Source: Acetobacter indonesiensis (GTDB taxonomy: Bacteria; Pseudomonadota; Alphaproteobacteria; Acetobacterales; Acetobacteraceae). Taken from it: a stretch of 64,000 nt of DNA. Positions 20,184-30,400 of the stretch are shown one piece after another (within the stretch, counting starts at the first letter, position 1; each line of letters opens with the position of its first letter). The notes under the pieces were generated by a model, which saw nothing but the letters and a program-made list of their open reading frames with translations, made no database searches and was not told the origin of the DNA. The DNA lies in the NCBI RefSeq assembly GCF_000963945.1, contig NZ_BAMW01000026.1, positions 47,367 through 111,366 on the forward strand. The letters are read 5' to 3'. The position numbers were made by a program, and so were the translations under genes.

Positions 20184-21446
20184 ATGACCAATTTGCCATC
20201 TTCGCCCGTTATCCTGCAAATTCTGCCTGCCCTGAATCAGGGTGGTGTCGAGCGGGGCACGCTGGAAATGGCCGATGCCATTCTACAGGCAGGGGGAAAA
20301 GCTGTTGTTGTCAGCGCAGGGGGGCGGCTGGTTCCGTCGTTAGAGCGACTGGGTGCCACGCACATCATGCTCCCCGGTTGTGGCCGTAAAAACCCGCTTG
20401 TTATCCTGCAAAACGCCAGAAAGCTGGCACAGATCATAAAAGACCATCGGGTCTCCTTGGTGCATGCGCGTTCGCGTGCGCCAGCCTGGGTGGCCAAATG
20501 GGCGTGCCGCCGTACGCGCACCCCTTTTGTCACCACATGGCATGGTGTGCATGCCAATAACTTCCCCGGCAAAAAAGCGTATAACGCCGTTCTGGCAGCC
20601 GGAGACCGCGTAATTGCCATCAGCCGCCATATCGGAAAGCGGCTTTCAGAGGAGTATCATGTCGGGGCTGACCGTCTGCGTGTCATACCGCGTGGGGCGG
20701 ATATCCTTCAGTTCAGCCCGGATGCCGTCAGCGGTCAGCGTGTGCATAAATTAAGCGAAAGCTGGGGATTGCCGCCTGATACCCCAGTCATTCTTCTGCC
20801 CGGCCGACTAACGGAATGGAAAGGCCAGCGCTTTTTGCTGGATGCTCTGGCGCGCCTGAAAACACAGGCCCCCATGCTGCGATGGTGCTGTGTTTTTGTG
20901 GGATCTTGCCCGCCCAAAAGCCAGTACGGGCAGGAACTGATGGCACAGGCACAGAAGCAGAGTCTGACCGAGCAGGTCTATTTTGCCGGTCATTGTCAGG
21001 ATATGCCTGCCGCGCTGGCGCTTTCAACCGTGGTCGTCATCCCCTCGCTCAAACCTGAACCGTTTGGCCGCGTGGTGGTGGAGGCACAGGCCATGTGCCG
21101 CCCGGTTATTGTCACCAGCCACGGCGCAGCGCTTGAAACCGTGCAGCATGGCATGACAGGTTTAAGTGTGCCCCCGGCCGACACTGAAGCCTTGACCGAG
21201 GCACTGGCCGCAGTCCTTCAGGCCCCACCCGAAGGCCTACAGGCCATGGGCCATGCCGCTCGGGATGCCGTATTACAGAACTACACCACGCAGGCTATGC
21301 AATACGCCACCCTAACCGTCTATGATGATCTGCTGGGCACGACTCTAGCCCCCCATTTTGCAGATGTTCTGGCCGCAAACCAGTGGGCCGCTGATGATCA
21401 TAAAAATACGCAGGCCCCCTTTCATCCTCAGGCCGTAGCGGGATAA
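20184..21446 (+). CDS. Glycosyltransferase family 4
   Basis: The 420-residue enzyme has two Rossmann-like domains of the GT-B fold. Visible features are the N-terminal [14 protein letters not shown] glycine loop, [14 protein letters not shown], a WHGVHANNF segment, the linker [19 protein letters not shown] and the donor-binding [19 protein letters not shown] with its E-x7-E pattern. It likely adds a hexose during lipopolysaccharide or exopolysaccharide synthesis. It is divergent from the TPR/GT9 pair across a gap of about 95 bases, so the three probably belong to one envelope-glycan locus. Confidence 0.88.
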   Translation: MTNLPSSPVILQILPALNQGGVERGTLEMADAILQAGGKAVVVSAGGRLVPSLERLGATHIMLPGCGRKNPLVILQNARKLAQIIKDHRVSLVHARSRAPAWVAKWACRRTRTPFVTTWHGVHANNFPGKKAYNAVLAAGDRVIAISRHIGKRLSEEYHVGADRLRVIPRGADILQFSPDAVSGQRVHKLSESWGLPPDTPVILLPGRLTEWKGQRFLLDALARLKTQAPMLRWCCVFVGSCPPKSQYGQELMAQAQKQSLTEQVYFAGHCQDMPAALALSTVVVIPSLKPEPFGRVVVEAQAMCRPVIVTSHGAALETVQHGMTGLSVPPADTEALTEALAAVLQAPPEGLQAMGHAARDAVLQNYTTQAMQYATLTVYDDLLGTTLAPHFADVLAANQWAADDHKNTQAPFHPQAVAG

Positions 21447-21510
21447 GGGAAAGAGTCTCTGTTTTCCGCGTCTATCGCGTTTTCCACACATATTTCTCTG
21501 GGGCATTTTC

Positions 21511-22332
21511 ATGACGTTCAGCCCGGTACCGGCTCCGCCCCCCCTGCCCTCCGTGCAGGATATCCCAACCCGCATTGCCTTCATGGCCGCACCAACCGAC
21601 AGTGCCCGGCACGAATTTGACCGGCTGGCCCGGCGGTACGGCAACATCCACCCCGGCGAAGCCGAAGTCATTGTCTGTCTGGGCGGAGACGGTTTCATGC
21701 TGGAAACCCTGCGCGTGGTGCTGGAAATGGGGTTGAAAACGCCTGTTTACGGTATGAATTGTGGGTCTGTCGGCTTTCTGATGAACCCGATGATAGAAGA
21801 CCATCTGCCCGAACGGCTGGCCACTACACAGGCGGCGGAACTACACCCCCTGCGCATGAAAGCCACCCGCATTTCTGGCGAATGTTTTGAAGCGCTTGCC
21901 CTAAATGATGTGTTCCTGTTCCGGCAGACACGACAGGCTGCCAAACTGATGGTTGAAGTCGATGGCATGGTGCGTATGCCCGAACTGATCTGTGACGGCG
22001 CTTTGCTGGCCACGCCTGCCGGGTCAACCGCGTATAATCTGTCCGCCCATGGTCCGATTGTGCCCCTTTCTGGCAACCTGCTGCCGCTGACCCCCATCTG
22101 CCCCTTCCGTCCCCGGCGCTGGCGCGGGGCGCTTCTGCCCTCCACCGCCCGTGTCAGCTTCACCATTCTTGAGCACGAGAAACGGCCTGTCGCCGCCGTG
22201 GCAGATTCGATTGAAATCCGTGACGTCACATCGGTTCACATCCAGGAAGATCGCTCTCTGACAGTTACGGTGCTGTTTGACCCCGGCCAGACCCTGTCGG
22301 AGCGGATTACCGCCGAACAGTTTTCAGCCTGA
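21511..22332 (+). CDS. nadK: NAD kinase
   Basis: NadK phosphorylates NAD to NADP in the cytosol. The 273-residue protein has the GGDGFML motif (about 51-57, catalytic Asp included), [10 protein letters not shown] (about 79-88) and the conserved [16 protein letters not shown] loop. An N-terminal extension of about 20 proline-rich residues precedes the family start ([14 protein letters not shown]). The ATG at 21511 follows CTCTGGGG at a reasonable distance. The OmpA-family gene follows on the same strand. Confidence 0.93.
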   Translation: MTFSPVPAPPPLPSVQDIPTRIAFMAAPTDSARHEFDRLARRYGNIHPGEAEVIVCLGGDGFMLETLRVVLEMGLKTPVYGMNCGSVGFLMNPMIEDHLPERLATTQAAELHPLRMKATRISGECFEALALNDVFLFRQTRQAAKLMVEVDGMVRMPELICDGALLATPAGSTAYNLSAHGPIVPLSGNLLPLTPICPFRPRRWRGALLPSTARVSFTILEHEKRPVAAVADSIEIRDVTSVHIQEDRSLTVTVLFDPGQTLSERITAEQFSA

Positions 22333-22414
22333 TGCCGCATATTCGCCCCTTTGCGGGCAGAAAATGCGTTCCCTTATTCCACCCCGCCTCTTTTCTGGTT
22401 TAGTCTTGCCCCCG

Positions 22415-23299
22415 ATGCAGAGCACCCCTTCCCCATCGCGCCATCTTGGTGCGTTATGCGCCCTCCTTCTGTTGCCCGCCACAGCCGCGCACGCACAGGT
22501 TGTTACCAATTCTCAAGCGCTGGATGATCTGGGCGGCTCTGCCACCCATCAGACACAAAGCGCACCTAAAACCACGCAACAGGAGACAGAGCGCACACCG
22601 ACGCGTCAACGTGCCGCAGCGCAGAAACCTGCGATGGAACCACCCCTGACGTCCGCTCCAGCGCAACAGCAGGCATCGCCCCCTGTAAAGCCGCAGACAA
22701 CGGAGAAGCGTGCCCCGGCACCTGCCGTGTCTTCTGTGTCCAAGCCCGCAGTACAAACTGCGTCACCCCCTACTGAGAAAAAGACCGAACCACAGGCCGC
22801 CACCAAGACCAAACCGGCACCGGGTCATACCCCGCCATCCCCCACCATTCCGCCTGCGCCCCCCGCAGAACCGCAGCTCACGCCAGCACCGCCTGATGTT
22901 GAGCTTCATCCGTTCCCGGTCCCACCACAACCTGCTGTTGATCTGAAGGCTGTGGGAAAGGTCAGCTCTATTCCCGGTGGCGTGCGTCTGACATTTGCTG
23001 CGGGCTCTGCCGCGCTGAACCCGGAAACACATCAGGCGATTCTGGCCTTTGGGCAGCTTTTGTCTGACAAGCCGCATGTGCGAGCCCATATTGATGCCTA
23101 TAGCTCTGGCGCGGCTGATGATCCGTCTCTGCCGCGGCGTATGGCGCTGGCCCGTGGGCTGGCCGCCCGCAGCGTGCTGATGAATGGCGGCACCCCTTCC
23201 ACCCGCATTTACCTGCGCACCATTGGGGTGCCCAAAACCCCCGTTGCTGACGGCGGGCAGGATTACATTGATATCTACCAGTCTGACGCTGCCCCCTGA
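22415..23299 (+). CDS. Exported proline-rich protein with C-terminal OmpA-like domain
   Basis: From ATG 22415 the protein has 294 residues: a signal peptide ending TAAHAQ, a Pro/Ala/Thr/Lys-rich disordered region of about 130 residues, and an OmpA-like domain (about 185-290, from GGVRLTFAAGSAALNPETHQAI to GGQDYIDIYQ). The long linker would let the OmpA domain reach peptidoglycan. An alternative ATG at 22364 adds 17 residues and also gives a workable start. It precedes the MotA/MotB-like pair by 34 bases, so it is probably part of the same envelope machine. Confidence 0.8.
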   Translation: MQSTPSPSRHLGALCALLLLPATAAHAQVVTNSQALDDLGGSATHQTQSAPKTTQQETERTPTRQRAAAQKPAMEPPLTSAPAQQQASPPVKPQTTEKRAPAPAVSSVSKPAVQTASPPTEKKTEPQAATKTKPAPGHTPPSPTIPPAPPAEPQLTPAPPDVELHPFPVPPQPAVDLKAVGKVSSIPGGVRLTFAAGSAALNPETHQAILAFGQLLSDKPHVRAHIDAYSSGAADDPSLPRRMALARGLAARSVLMNGGTPSTRIYLRTIGVPKTPVADGGQDYIDIYQSDAAP

Positions 23300-23333
23300 C
23301 GTTTCCATTCCCTGACAAACGGAACCCAAGAGC

Positions 23334-24392
23334 ATGACCCGTCCTACACATTATCTCTTCAGAATGATCGGGTTTCTTGTGGCCGTGGCTGCTGTGGCGG
23401 CCACGCTCTGGCGCCCCCTGAGAGATGCCTTTTTCAGCAACCCGCTGCTTGATGGCCTTATTCTGGGTATTCTGGCTGTCGGTGTTGTGTGGAACATGAT
23501 GATGGTACGCCGTCTGGTGCCGGAAGTGCATTGGGTTGAAACCATTCGGCAGTCACGGGCTGGGCTGACAACAACGCCCGCCCCGCGCCTTCTGGCGTCA
23601 CTGGCCACCGCGCTTGGGTCTCAGCCAGACCATCGCGGGCAGCCCATGGCCCTTTCCACCCCTGCCATGCAGGCTGTGCTTGATTCCGTTTCTGGCCGAC
23701 TGGATGAAGGGCGTGAAGTCTCACGCTACATGACGGGCCTGCTGATTTTTCTGGGGCTGCTCGGCACGTTCTACGGATTGCTGCTGACTGTTGCCGCCAT
23801 TGCTGATGTCATTGCCAATATGTCCGTCAGCGGGGGGGATCTGGACGCCATGTTTGGCCAGCTCAAAACCGGGTTGGCCAAACCGCTCCATGGCATGAGC
23901 ACAGCATTTTCCGGTTCGCTGTTCGGGTTGGCCAGCGCACTGGTGCTGGGGTTCCTTGATCTGACCGCCGGACAGGCCCAGAACCGCTTTTTCAATGAAC
24001 TGGAAGAATGGCTGGCCGAACAGACGCGCTTTGGCGCGGCGGCACCATCGGCCCATACGATTGAGGGATCTGCCCCTTTGCCCGCCTATATTCAGGCTCT
24101 GCTTGAACAGACAGCGGAAAACCTTGAATCCCTGCAAAATCTGGTGCGTGTCAGTGAAGCGCGCAGGGAAAAGGAAAGTGCGGTGCTCAGCAAGCTGTCT
24201 GACCGGCTTGAAGGCACAGCCACGCAGACGGAAACACTGCATAATATTGAACGTCTGCTGCACACACTGGTGCAGAACACGGAAGATGGCCGCACCCGCA
24301 TGACGGCTGACCTGCGCAATGACCTACGCCTGCTGGCCCGCACCATTGCCGCCAGCGCCGAAGCGGCCCCCCACGCACCCAAGGCACCATAA
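23334..24392 (+). CDS. MotA/TolQ/ExbB-type proton channel protein
   Basis: The 352-residue inner-membrane protein has hydrophobic segments at about 11-27, 39-57, 133-160 and 190-212. The last two match the MotA/TolQ core, with LGLLGTFYGLLLTVAAIA and MSTAFSGSLFGLASALVLG. A long cytoplasmic helical tail follows. It should form the pentameric ion-conducting ring paired with the MotB-like protein that starts 2 bases after its stop. No flagellar or ton/tol genes are adjacent, so this is a dedicated unit of unknown task. Confidence 0.88.
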   Translation: MTRPTHYLFRMIGFLVAVAAVAATLWRPLRDAFFSNPLLDGLILGILAVGVVWNMMMVRRLVPEVHWVETIRQSRAGLTTTPAPRLLASLATALGSQPDHRGQPMALSTPAMQAVLDSVSGRLDEGREVSRYMTGLLIFLGLLGTFYGLLLTVAAIADVIANMSVSGGDLDAMFGQLKTGLAKPLHGMSTAFSGSLFGLASALVLGFLDLTAGQAQNRFFNELEEWLAEQTRFGAAAPSAHTIEGSAPLPAYIQALLEQTAENLESLQNLVRVSEARREKESAVLSKLSDRLEGTATQTETLHNIERLLHTLVQNTEDGRTRMTADLRNDLRLLARTIAASAEAAPHAPKAP

Positions 24393-24394
24393 TC

Positions 24395-25375
24395 ATGGCC
24401 CGCCGCCGTAGAAAACTGCATGCCGGGCTTGATGCGTGGCCCGGCTATGTGGATGCCCTTTCCACCCTGCTGATGGTGGTTATTTTTGTGCTGCTGGTCT
24501 TTGTCATGGGGCAGACCCTGCTTTCAGCAGCGCTGAACCGGCGCGAGCATGTGCTGGAAAAATTGCAGGGACAGGCTGCTGAACTCTCCCGGCAACTCGA
24601 CACCGAACACGCCCGAAGCCACGCGTTAAGTGAGACCGTAACCGGCCTCCAAACCCAGCATGACAAAGACACGGCCGCTCTGGCTGCCGAAGCCAGCACG
24701 ATTGAGGACGCCCACAAGACTGCTGACGCCGCAACGGCGCTTACCGTGGCTGATCAGGCCCGCATTACCCAGCTTGATGATGAACTGACGGATCTGAACG
24801 CCCGCCTGGCCGCCCTGGGGCAGGCGCTGGATGTGTCACAAAAAGACATTCAAGGCCGTGATGCCAAAATTGCCGACCTTTCGGCAAAGCTGAATGTGGC
24901 ACTGGCAAACAAGGTTACTGAACTCAGCCGTTATCGGTCTGAATTTTTCGGGCGTCTGCGCGATATTCTGCATAACCAGAAAGGCGTTCACGTTGTTGGG
25001 GACCGGTTTGTTTTCCAAAGCGAAGTTCTGTTCCCGGTAGGCAGTGCGGAACTGTCTGCGGAAGGGAAAAAGGAAATCGCAACGCTGGCGCATACGCTTA
25101 AAACCGTAACCACCCATATTCCCGCGGATATTCCGTGGTTGCTGCGTGTTGACGGGCACGCTGACAGACAACCCATCCACACAGCATTTCCCAGCAACTG
25201 GGAGCTTTCAAGCGCGCGTGCTATCACTGTGGTCAAGCTGTTGGTGGCAGAGGGGATTGATCCCCGCAGGCTGGCAGCCACAGGGTTTTCTGACTATCAG
25301 CCACTTGATACCCAGAACACACCAGAAGCCTATGCCCGGAACCGGCGTATCGAATTCCGCCTGACAGACCGATAA
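24395..25375 (+). CDS. MotB-like protein with coiled coil and OmpA peptidoglycan-binding domain
   Basis: The 326-residue protein has a basic cytoplasmic N-terminus, one membrane segment (about 20-41) with an Asp at its edge (YVDALSTLL, about D20) where MotB carries its proton-binding Asp, a periplasmic coiled coil (about 50-170), and an OmpA domain (about 215-326) with DGHADRQPI and NRRIEFRL. This is the stator layout: an ion channel half tied to peptidoglycan. The gene starts 2 bases after the MotA-like gene. The coiled coil is much longer than in flagellar MotB. Confidence 0.88.
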   Translation: MARRRRKLHAGLDAWPGYVDALSTLLMVVIFVLLVFVMGQTLLSAALNRREHVLEKLQGQAAELSRQLDTEHARSHALSETVTGLQTQHDKDTAALAAEASTIEDAHKTADAATALTVADQARITQLDDELTDLNARLAALGQALDVSQKDIQGRDAKIADLSAKLNVALANKVTELSRYRSEFFGRLRDILHNQKGVHVVGDRFVFQSEVLFPVGSAELSAEGKKEIATLAHTLKTVTTHIPADIPWLLRVDGHADRQPIHTAFPSNWELSSARAITVVKLLVAEGIDPRRLAATGFSDYQPLDTQNTPEAYARNRRIEFRLTDR

Positions 25376-25420
25376 AGGAACCGATCGCTCCCTTCTCTGT
25401 CACGAGAACGGAAAGAGCGT

Positions 25421-25453
25421 GCCTGCGTGATAATCTGTTGCCGTTACGCAGGC
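25421..25453. terminator. Possible terminator after the MotB-like gene
   Basis: An 8-bp inverted repeat gcctgcgt / acgcaggc with a 17-base loop lies about 45 bases after the MotB-like stop in a 240-base gap with no gene. The T tract is poor, so this is tentative. Confidence 0.35.
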
Positions 25454-25615
25454 AGCTTACAAACAATGATAAAGCGCCTTTCCTGTCTGCTTTTGTTTGT
25501 GCAGGCATGGGGCTTTTCCCATGGTCAGAAGGATACGCTGCCCCCCTGCCGCAAGACGCTACAATCTGCACATGAGCGGCCCTAGCTTTGGCTGACTGGG
25601 TGCCTCAACACAGGC

Positions 25616-26095
25616 TTACAGCGTTTCTTCTATCCGTTTGCGGGCTTCTGTCGCCAGTTCATCCACGCGTTCGTTTTCGGGCACGCCGGAATGACCTTTG
25701 ACCCAATGCCAGGACACATCATGCTGTTTTGCAGCATCTAACAGCCGACGCCACAAATCCATATTGGCGACCGGGTCACCAGAGGCATTACGCCAATTCC
25801 GTCTGACCCATCCGGTATGCCAGCGGGTAATGCCGTTTCTTACATATTCGCTATCGGTGTGCAGGCGGACCGTGCAAGGGCGCTTCAGGGCTTCCAGTGC
25901 TTCGGCGGCGGCTGTCAGTTCCATCCGGTTGTTGGTTGTCTCCAACTCACCGCCAGACAGTTCCTTTTCCGTGCCTTTGAAGCGCAGCAACACACCCCAG
26001 CCGCCGGGGCCGGGGTTGGGGCGGCATCCACCATCCGTCCAGACTTCAACCACATCCTGAACGGTAGCAGACTGGTTATCAGAGGCCGTATCCAT
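25616..26095 (-). CDS. rnhA: Ribonuclease HI
   Basis: RNase HI cuts RNA in RNA-DNA hybrids, removing primers and R-loops. The 159-residue protein has the active-site residues in [14 protein letters not shown] (first Asp), the Glu in NNRMELTAA, the Asp in HTDSEYV and the last Asp in ERVDELA. ATG 26095 is chosen because GGAGA lies 6 bases upstream; the GTG two codons earlier abuts that site. The start lies inside the end of thrB (17-base overlap), so the two are co-transcribed. Confidence 0.95.
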   Translation of the reverse strand: MDTASDNQSATVQDVVEVWTDGGCRPNPGPGGWGVLLRFKGTEKELSGGELETTNNRMELTAAAEALEALKRPCTVRLHTDSEYVRNGITRWHTGWVRRNWRNASGDPVANMDLWRRLLDAAKQHDVSWHWVKGHSGVPENERVDELATEARKRIEETL

Positions 26096-27053
26096 CCACA
26101 CTCTCCGTTGCCAGATGGAAGCGCAGGCGCTTGAGGTAATCCAGCGGGTTTTTAGGGGTTACCAATGCATCGGCCGGGGTGTTGATCCAGTCGTACAGGC
26201 GCGTTAGCAGAAAGCGCATTGCGGCACCGCGGGCCAGAACAGGCAGAGCAGCAAGTTCAGCATCCGTCAACGCCCGCACGTCCTGATACCCGAGCAGAAG
26301 CTGCCGGGCGAAGGTGACGTTGAAAGCTCCGTCCTCTTCAAAGCACCAGGCGTTCAGGCAGATGGCAATGTCGTACGCCAGAAAGTCCGTGCAGGCGAAA
26401 TAGAAATCAATCAGGCCGGAGACCGTATCGTGCAGAAAGAACACGTTATCCGGGAACAGATCGGCATGAATCTGTCCGCGCGGTAGTTCCGGGTTCTGCT
26501 CACGCCCCGGCCAATGCGGCAGAATATGCGCAAACGCGGCATCCAGTTCTGCTTCCAAGCCGGCCAGAACGGTATTGGCCCCACTTCGGCATGAATTCAG
26601 CAGCGGCACCCATGCCGCCGGACCAAGACTGTTGTGGCGTACCGGCGCATAGCTTCGGCCGGCCAGATGCAGTTGTGCCAGCGCCTGCCCCAATGGGCGG
26701 CAATGGCTCCCCCTAACCTTGCGCGGCCACACACCGGGCAAAAAGGTTGTAATGGCGGCGGGACGGCCTGCCAGTATTTTCAGGGTTTCGCCCGTTTTAT
26801 CGGCAACCGGCTGGGGGCATGTTACCCCCTCGGTCGCAAGATGCTGCATCAGGCCGAGAAACCAGGGGAGTTCCTGCACATTCACCCGCTTTTCATACAG
26901 GGTGAGAATGAAATCCCCCTGTGTGGTACGCAGTTGAAAGTTGCTGTTTTCTACCCCTTCGGCAATGCCGCGAAAGGAGACAAGTTCTCCTATCGCGTAG
27001 TCTGCAAGAAACGCGGCAAGCGCTTCGTCACTGACATCCGTGTAAACGGCCAT
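26079..27053 (-). CDS. thrB: Homoserine kinase, APH-fold type
   Basis: This 324-residue enzyme phosphorylates homoserine in threonine synthesis. It is the aminoglycoside-phosphotransferase-like ThrB of alphaproteobacteria, unrelated in fold to the GHMP-type E. coli enzyme. Visible are the N-terminal [18 protein letters not shown], the catalytic loop [14 protein letters not shown] and the metal-binding [16 protein letters not shown]. It sits between ispH (16 bases upstream) and rnhA (overlapping), an arrangement common in this class. Confidence 0.93.
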   Translation of the reverse strand: MAVYTDVSDEALAAFLADYAIGELVSFRGIAEGVENSNFQLRTTQGDFILTLYEKRVNVQELPWFLGLMQHLATEGVTCPQPVADKTGETLKILAGRPAAITTFLPGVWPRKVRGSHCRPLGQALAQLHLAGRSYAPVRHNSLGPAAWVPLLNSCRSGANTVLAGLEAELDAAFAHILPHWPGREQNPELPRGQIHADLFPDNVFFLHDTVSGLIDFYFACTDFLAYDIAICLNAWCFEEDGAFNVTFARQLLLGYQDVRALTDAELAALPVLARGAAMRFLLTRLYDWINTPADALVTPKNPLDYLKRLRFHLATESVDGYGL

Positions 27054-27069
27054 AAAGCAGCAGAACCCC

Positions 27070-28071
27070 TTAGCCCAAAGGCGCAGGCAGGCGGAAGGTC
27101 ACGTTTTCTTCCTTTACCGTACGCTCATCAATGCACAGGGTGTAACGCTTGGCCATTTCAGCCACCATTTCCTGCACCAGTGCTTCCGGCGCAGACGCCC
27201 CGGCCGTGATGCCCAGCGTGTTCACGCCATCCAGCACGGACCAGTCAAGCGCGTCCAGACGCTGCACCAGCAGCGCACGGCGGGCACCAGACCGTTCAGC
27301 AACTTCACGCAGACGCTGCGAATTGGAGGAATTGGGTGAGCCAATAACAATCACCAGATCACATTCCGGGGCAATCGCCTTGACTGCTTCCTGACGGTTG
27401 GTGGTGGCGTAGCAGATATCCTCACGCTTCGGCCCCTCAATCAGCGGAAAGCGTTCGCGCAGAATGTCCACAATTTCGGCCGTATCATCAACAGACAGCG
27501 TGGTCTGGGTAATAAAGGCCAAACGCGCCGGGTCAGCCGGCTGAACGGAGCGAGCTTCTTCCGCATCGTTAATCAGCGTTACGGCACCGGGCGGCAACTG
27601 ACCCATGGTGCCCACCACTTCCGGGTGGCCAGCGTGACCAATCATCAGAATATGACGGCTTTCCGGGCCACCGCCGGCATAATGGCGTTCTGCTTCACGG
27701 TGCACCTTGGACACCAGTGGGCAGGTTGCATCAAGATACAGCAGATTGCGGCGTTCAGCTTCGGCCGGAACGGTCTTGGGCACACCATGGGCCGAGAACA
27801 CAACGTGCCCGTCAGGCGGAACTTCATCCAGTTCCTCGACAAAAATGGCACCCTGCGCTTCAAGCGCTTCGACAACTGTGCGGTTGTGAACAATCTCGTG
27901 GCGCACGTAAACGGGTGCGCCATACCGGCGGATTGCTTCTTCCACCACACGAATGGCGCGGTCTACCCCGGCACAGAACCCACGCGGGCCAGCCAGAAGA
28001 ACTTTAAGGGATTTGCCATGAGAGCCCGTATCGGGTTCTGCTGTGGCAACGGTCTGAGTTTGATCGGGCAT
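27070..28071 (-). CDS. ispH: 4-hydroxy-3-methylbut-2-enyl diphosphate reductase
   Basis: IspH is the last enzyme of the MEP pathway and makes IPP and DMAPP with a [4Fe-4S] cluster. The 333-residue protein shows the three cluster cysteines in [19 protein letters not shown] and CYATTNRQ, together with the conserved HGVPKTV and [13 protein letters not shown] 28071 follows GGGGAA; the TTG four codons upstream is part of that site. Its product feeds hopanoid synthesis, on which HpnR acts. It is first of the ispH-thrB-rnhA unit. Confidence 0.96.
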   Translation of the reverse strand: MPDQTQTVATAEPDTGSHGKSLKVLLAGPRGFCAGVDRAIRVVEEAIRRYGAPVYVRHEIVHNRTVVEALEAQGAIFVEELDEVPPDGHVVFSAHGVPKTVPAEAERRNLLYLDATCPLVSKVHREAERHYAGGGPESRHILMIGHAGHPEVVGTMGQLPPGAVTLINDAEEARSVQPADPARLAFITQTTLSVDDTAEIVDILRERFPLIEGPKREDICYATTNRQEAVKAIAPECDLVIVIGSPNSSNSQRLREVAERSGARRALLVQRLDALDWSVLDGVNTLGITAGASAPEALVQEMVAEMAKRYTLCIDERTVKEENVTFRLPAPLG

Positions 28072-28303
28072 GGTGTTCCCCAAACTTGCGGCGGACGGTA
28101 TAGAAGAAACTGGATATGACGAAGCATATTACAAAGGTGGCTATGCCCGAAACCCGGAGAAGGCACGGTAACCGTGCGCATGGCCTACGCAAAGCGCGAA
28201 GGCGATGCAAGCCGTTTTCGGGCATCGGAGCCACGAGTGTGCTATGTATGTCTCTCTTTGCGTCCTTTTTTAGTCCTGATTTGCCTGTTCACCCCTTTAA
28301 CTG

Positions 28304-28912
28304 ATGAGCCCGGATTCGCACATGCCGCATGAATTTTCCCGTCCATACCGCCTGCTGCCGCGCTTTGCGCTGTCCGGCCTTGCGGTGCTTGGCATGCTCA
28401 CCACGCTGACAGGCTGCGGGGATGAAGAAAGCAATTCTGTCTCTTTCGCGCCAAGCTGCCCGCTGACGCATATTCCGCCCGAAGCGGCTGACTACTACGT
28501 GTACGACGGCAAAACGCCCACATTCCCGCATCTGGTAACCCGCGCCAGTATTCTGAAACTACAGGGCGACTGTCTGGCTGCGGGGCGTAAAGACCTGCAA
28601 ACGCGAATCGCGCTTCGCTTTGTGGTAAATCGGGGCATGGCCGCCCGTGATGGCACCGTTAACCTACCGTGGTTTATCGCCGTGCTGCATGGCGATAAAA
28701 TTGTGAACAAGCACGTGTTCCACCACACGTTCCAGTTCCCGGCGAACCTGTCCAGCTTCACCACCGATACCCATGTGGTCACAGTTGATCTGCCCATCCC
28801 ACCGAAGAACACGGAGTCTGACTACCGCTTTGAAGTCGGCTTCCAGTTGACCAAGGAACAACTGGACTACAACGAAACCCACCTGAAAAAGCCAGCGTAT
28901 CAGGCCTACTGA
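28304..28912 (+). CDS. Predicted lipoprotein, function unknown
   Basis: The protein of about 202 residues has a basic N-terminus (RPYRLLPRF), a hydrophobic stretch and the lipobox LTGC at about residue 38, so a lipid-anchored periplasmic location is predicted. The mature part is mostly beta-rich, with two more cysteines (SCPLTHI and GDCLAAG). ATG 28304 or ATG 28322 could start it. I do not recognise a domain, though the look is of the conserved alphaproteobacterial lipoproteins found beside ispH. It is divergent from ispH. Confidence 0.75.
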   Translation: MSPDSHMPHEFSRPYRLLPRFALSGLAVLGMLTTLTGCGDEESNSVSFAPSCPLTHIPPEAADYYVYDGKTPTFPHLVTRASILKLQGDCLAAGRKDLQTRIALRFVVNRGMAARDGTVNLPWFIAVLHGDKIVNKHVFHHTFQFPANLSSFTTDTHVVTVDLPIPPKNTESDYRFEVGFQLTKEQLDYNETHLKKPAYQAY

Positions 28913-28929
28913 ACATTCCCGCAAACCAA

Positions 28930-28970
28930 CGGGGAGCAACCCGGCCAACACTTTTCTGGTCTGCTCCCCG
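28930..28970 (+). terminator. Hairpin after the lipoprotein gene
   Basis: A 9-bp inverted repeat cggggagca / tgctccccg with a 23-base loop, followed by a short T tract, lies about 18 bases after the lipoprotein stop and before the convergent ABC1 kinase gene. Confidence 0.55.
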
Positions 28971-29035
28971 CTTTAAGCGATGAAACCGTCTTCACCTCTC
29001 TGCCAACAGGCGAGAAAGCGAAGACAGGTGATAGA

Positions 29036-30397
29036 TCAGACTACTGGTGGTTCCGGAAAACGGGCCGCTTCGATTGCGGCCTTCTGGCGGGCGGCCAAAG
29101 CCTGTTCATCAAACTCGGCAATGATTTCGTGAAAGAGCTGGTACCAGTTCATTTTCACTTTCAGCCGCATGAAGACAGACCCAAGCCCAACGGCTGAACG
29201 GTCAACCAGCACAAACTCCCGTGGAAGTTTGACACCGCCTGTGCGCTGCAAGCCTTCATGCACTTTTGTCAGCACATCCCGACCAAACACGCCCGTCGTG
29301 TCTTCCTGAATAAAGCGTTCCCGGTCATCCATCAGCGGGGCAAACAGGAAGCCTGCCCATTCGTTCAGAACATCGACTTTTTCTGACGTCAGGCCATCAA
29401 ACCCCCACGCGGCATAGGCTTCTGTTGCCAGAGCTTTGTTGCCCGTCTGCAAAGCACGGTAAAGGTCGATATTTCCTTTGATGAAGGACGGATTGAAAAT
29501 ACGGATTGCCCCGAAATCCAGCAGGTTCAGGCCGTAATCATCCCGCAGGGTGAAGTTGCCCATATGCGGGTCACCATGCACCACACCGTATTGATAGAGC
29601 GGCAGATACCACGCCCGGAACAGCGAGCGTGCGATTTTCTGTTTCTGCTCCTCGGTCAATCCGGCCTCAATCGCGGCGTTCAGGCCACGACCGCTCACCC
29701 ATTCCATGGTGAGAAGCCGCTGGGTAGAAAATTCATCAATCGGCGCGGGAACCGTCACTTCCGGGCAATCCGCCAGAATAGCGCGATAAAGCCGCATATT
29801 GGCGGCCTCGCGCCGGTAGTCCAGTTCCTCACGCAGGCGCTCTGTCAGTTCCTCAACCACATCGTCCTGACGGATGGCGTTATCGAGCCGATGATACACG
29901 CCTATGGCCATACGGAACTGACGCAGGTCAGATTCAACGGCTGCCTTCATGTCCGGATATTGCAGCTTGCAGGCCACGCGGCGACCATCGGTCAGAACAG
30001 CCTGATGCACCTGGCCCAGACTGGCCGCTGCCGCAGCCTCCCGCCCGAAGGACCGAAAATTCTTTTCCCACCCGGCACCGAGTTCCGCTGTCATGCGGCG
30101 GCGCACAAAGTTCCACCCCATAGGCGGCGCATTGGCCTGTAGTTCGGCCAGTTCTTTTGCGTAGTCATCCGGCAAGGCACCGGGAATGGTCGACAGAAGC
30201 TGGGCTGCCTTCATCAACGGCCCCTTCAGCCCCCCCAGAACCGATTTCAAATCTTCTGCGTGAGACGCACCGCCAGAGCGCAGACCCATTTTGTGCCCGG
30301 CAAAGCGGGCGGCAATGCCGCCTACGGTACCTGTGGTCTGCACCATGCGGCGCAGTTCCCCAAGCATGCCGGTATTATCAAGATCACGTTCAGCCAT
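29036..30397 (-). CDS. ABC1/UbiB-family atypical kinase
   Basis: The 453-residue protein belongs to the ABC1/ADCK/UbiB group of atypical kinases linked to ubiquinone and membrane lipid metabolism. It shows a KxGQ-like segment (LMKAAQLLSTIPG), an alanine-rich loop (AAAASLGQVHQAVL), the invariant Lys (VACKLQYPDM), the catalytic HGDPHMGNF and the metal-binding LLDFGAIR. Whether it is the UbiB of this organism or a separate paralogue cannot be told from the window. It starts 3 bases after the oligoendopeptidase F stop, so the two are an operon. Confidence 0.85.
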   Translation of the reverse strand: MAERDLDNTGMLGELRRMVQTTGTVGGIAARFAGHKMGLRSGGASHAEDLKSVLGGLKGPLMKAAQLLSTIPGALPDDYAKELAELQANAPPMGWNFVRRRMTAELGAGWEKNFRSFGREAAAAASLGQVHQAVLTDGRRVACKLQYPDMKAAVESDLRQFRMAIGVYHRLDNAIRQDDVVEELTERLREELDYRREAANMRLYRAILADCPEVTVPAPIDEFSTQRLLTMEWVSGRGLNAAIEAGLTEEQKQKIARSLFRAWYLPLYQYGVVHGDPHMGNFTLRDDYGLNLLDFGAIRIFNPSFIKGNIDLYRALQTGNKALATEAYAAWGFDGLTSEKVDVLNEWAGFLFAPLMDDRERFIQEDTTGVFGRDVLTKVHEGLQRTGGVKLPREFVLVDRSAVGLGSVFMRLKVKMNWYQLFHEIIAEFDEQALAARQKAAIEAARFPEPPVV

Positions 30398-30400
30398 GGA

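Noticed and set aside
22415..25375. Zorya-type defence system
   Set aside because: A MotA-like and MotB-like pair is present, but no ZorC, ZorD or ZorE gene is adjacent and the flanks are housekeeping genes.
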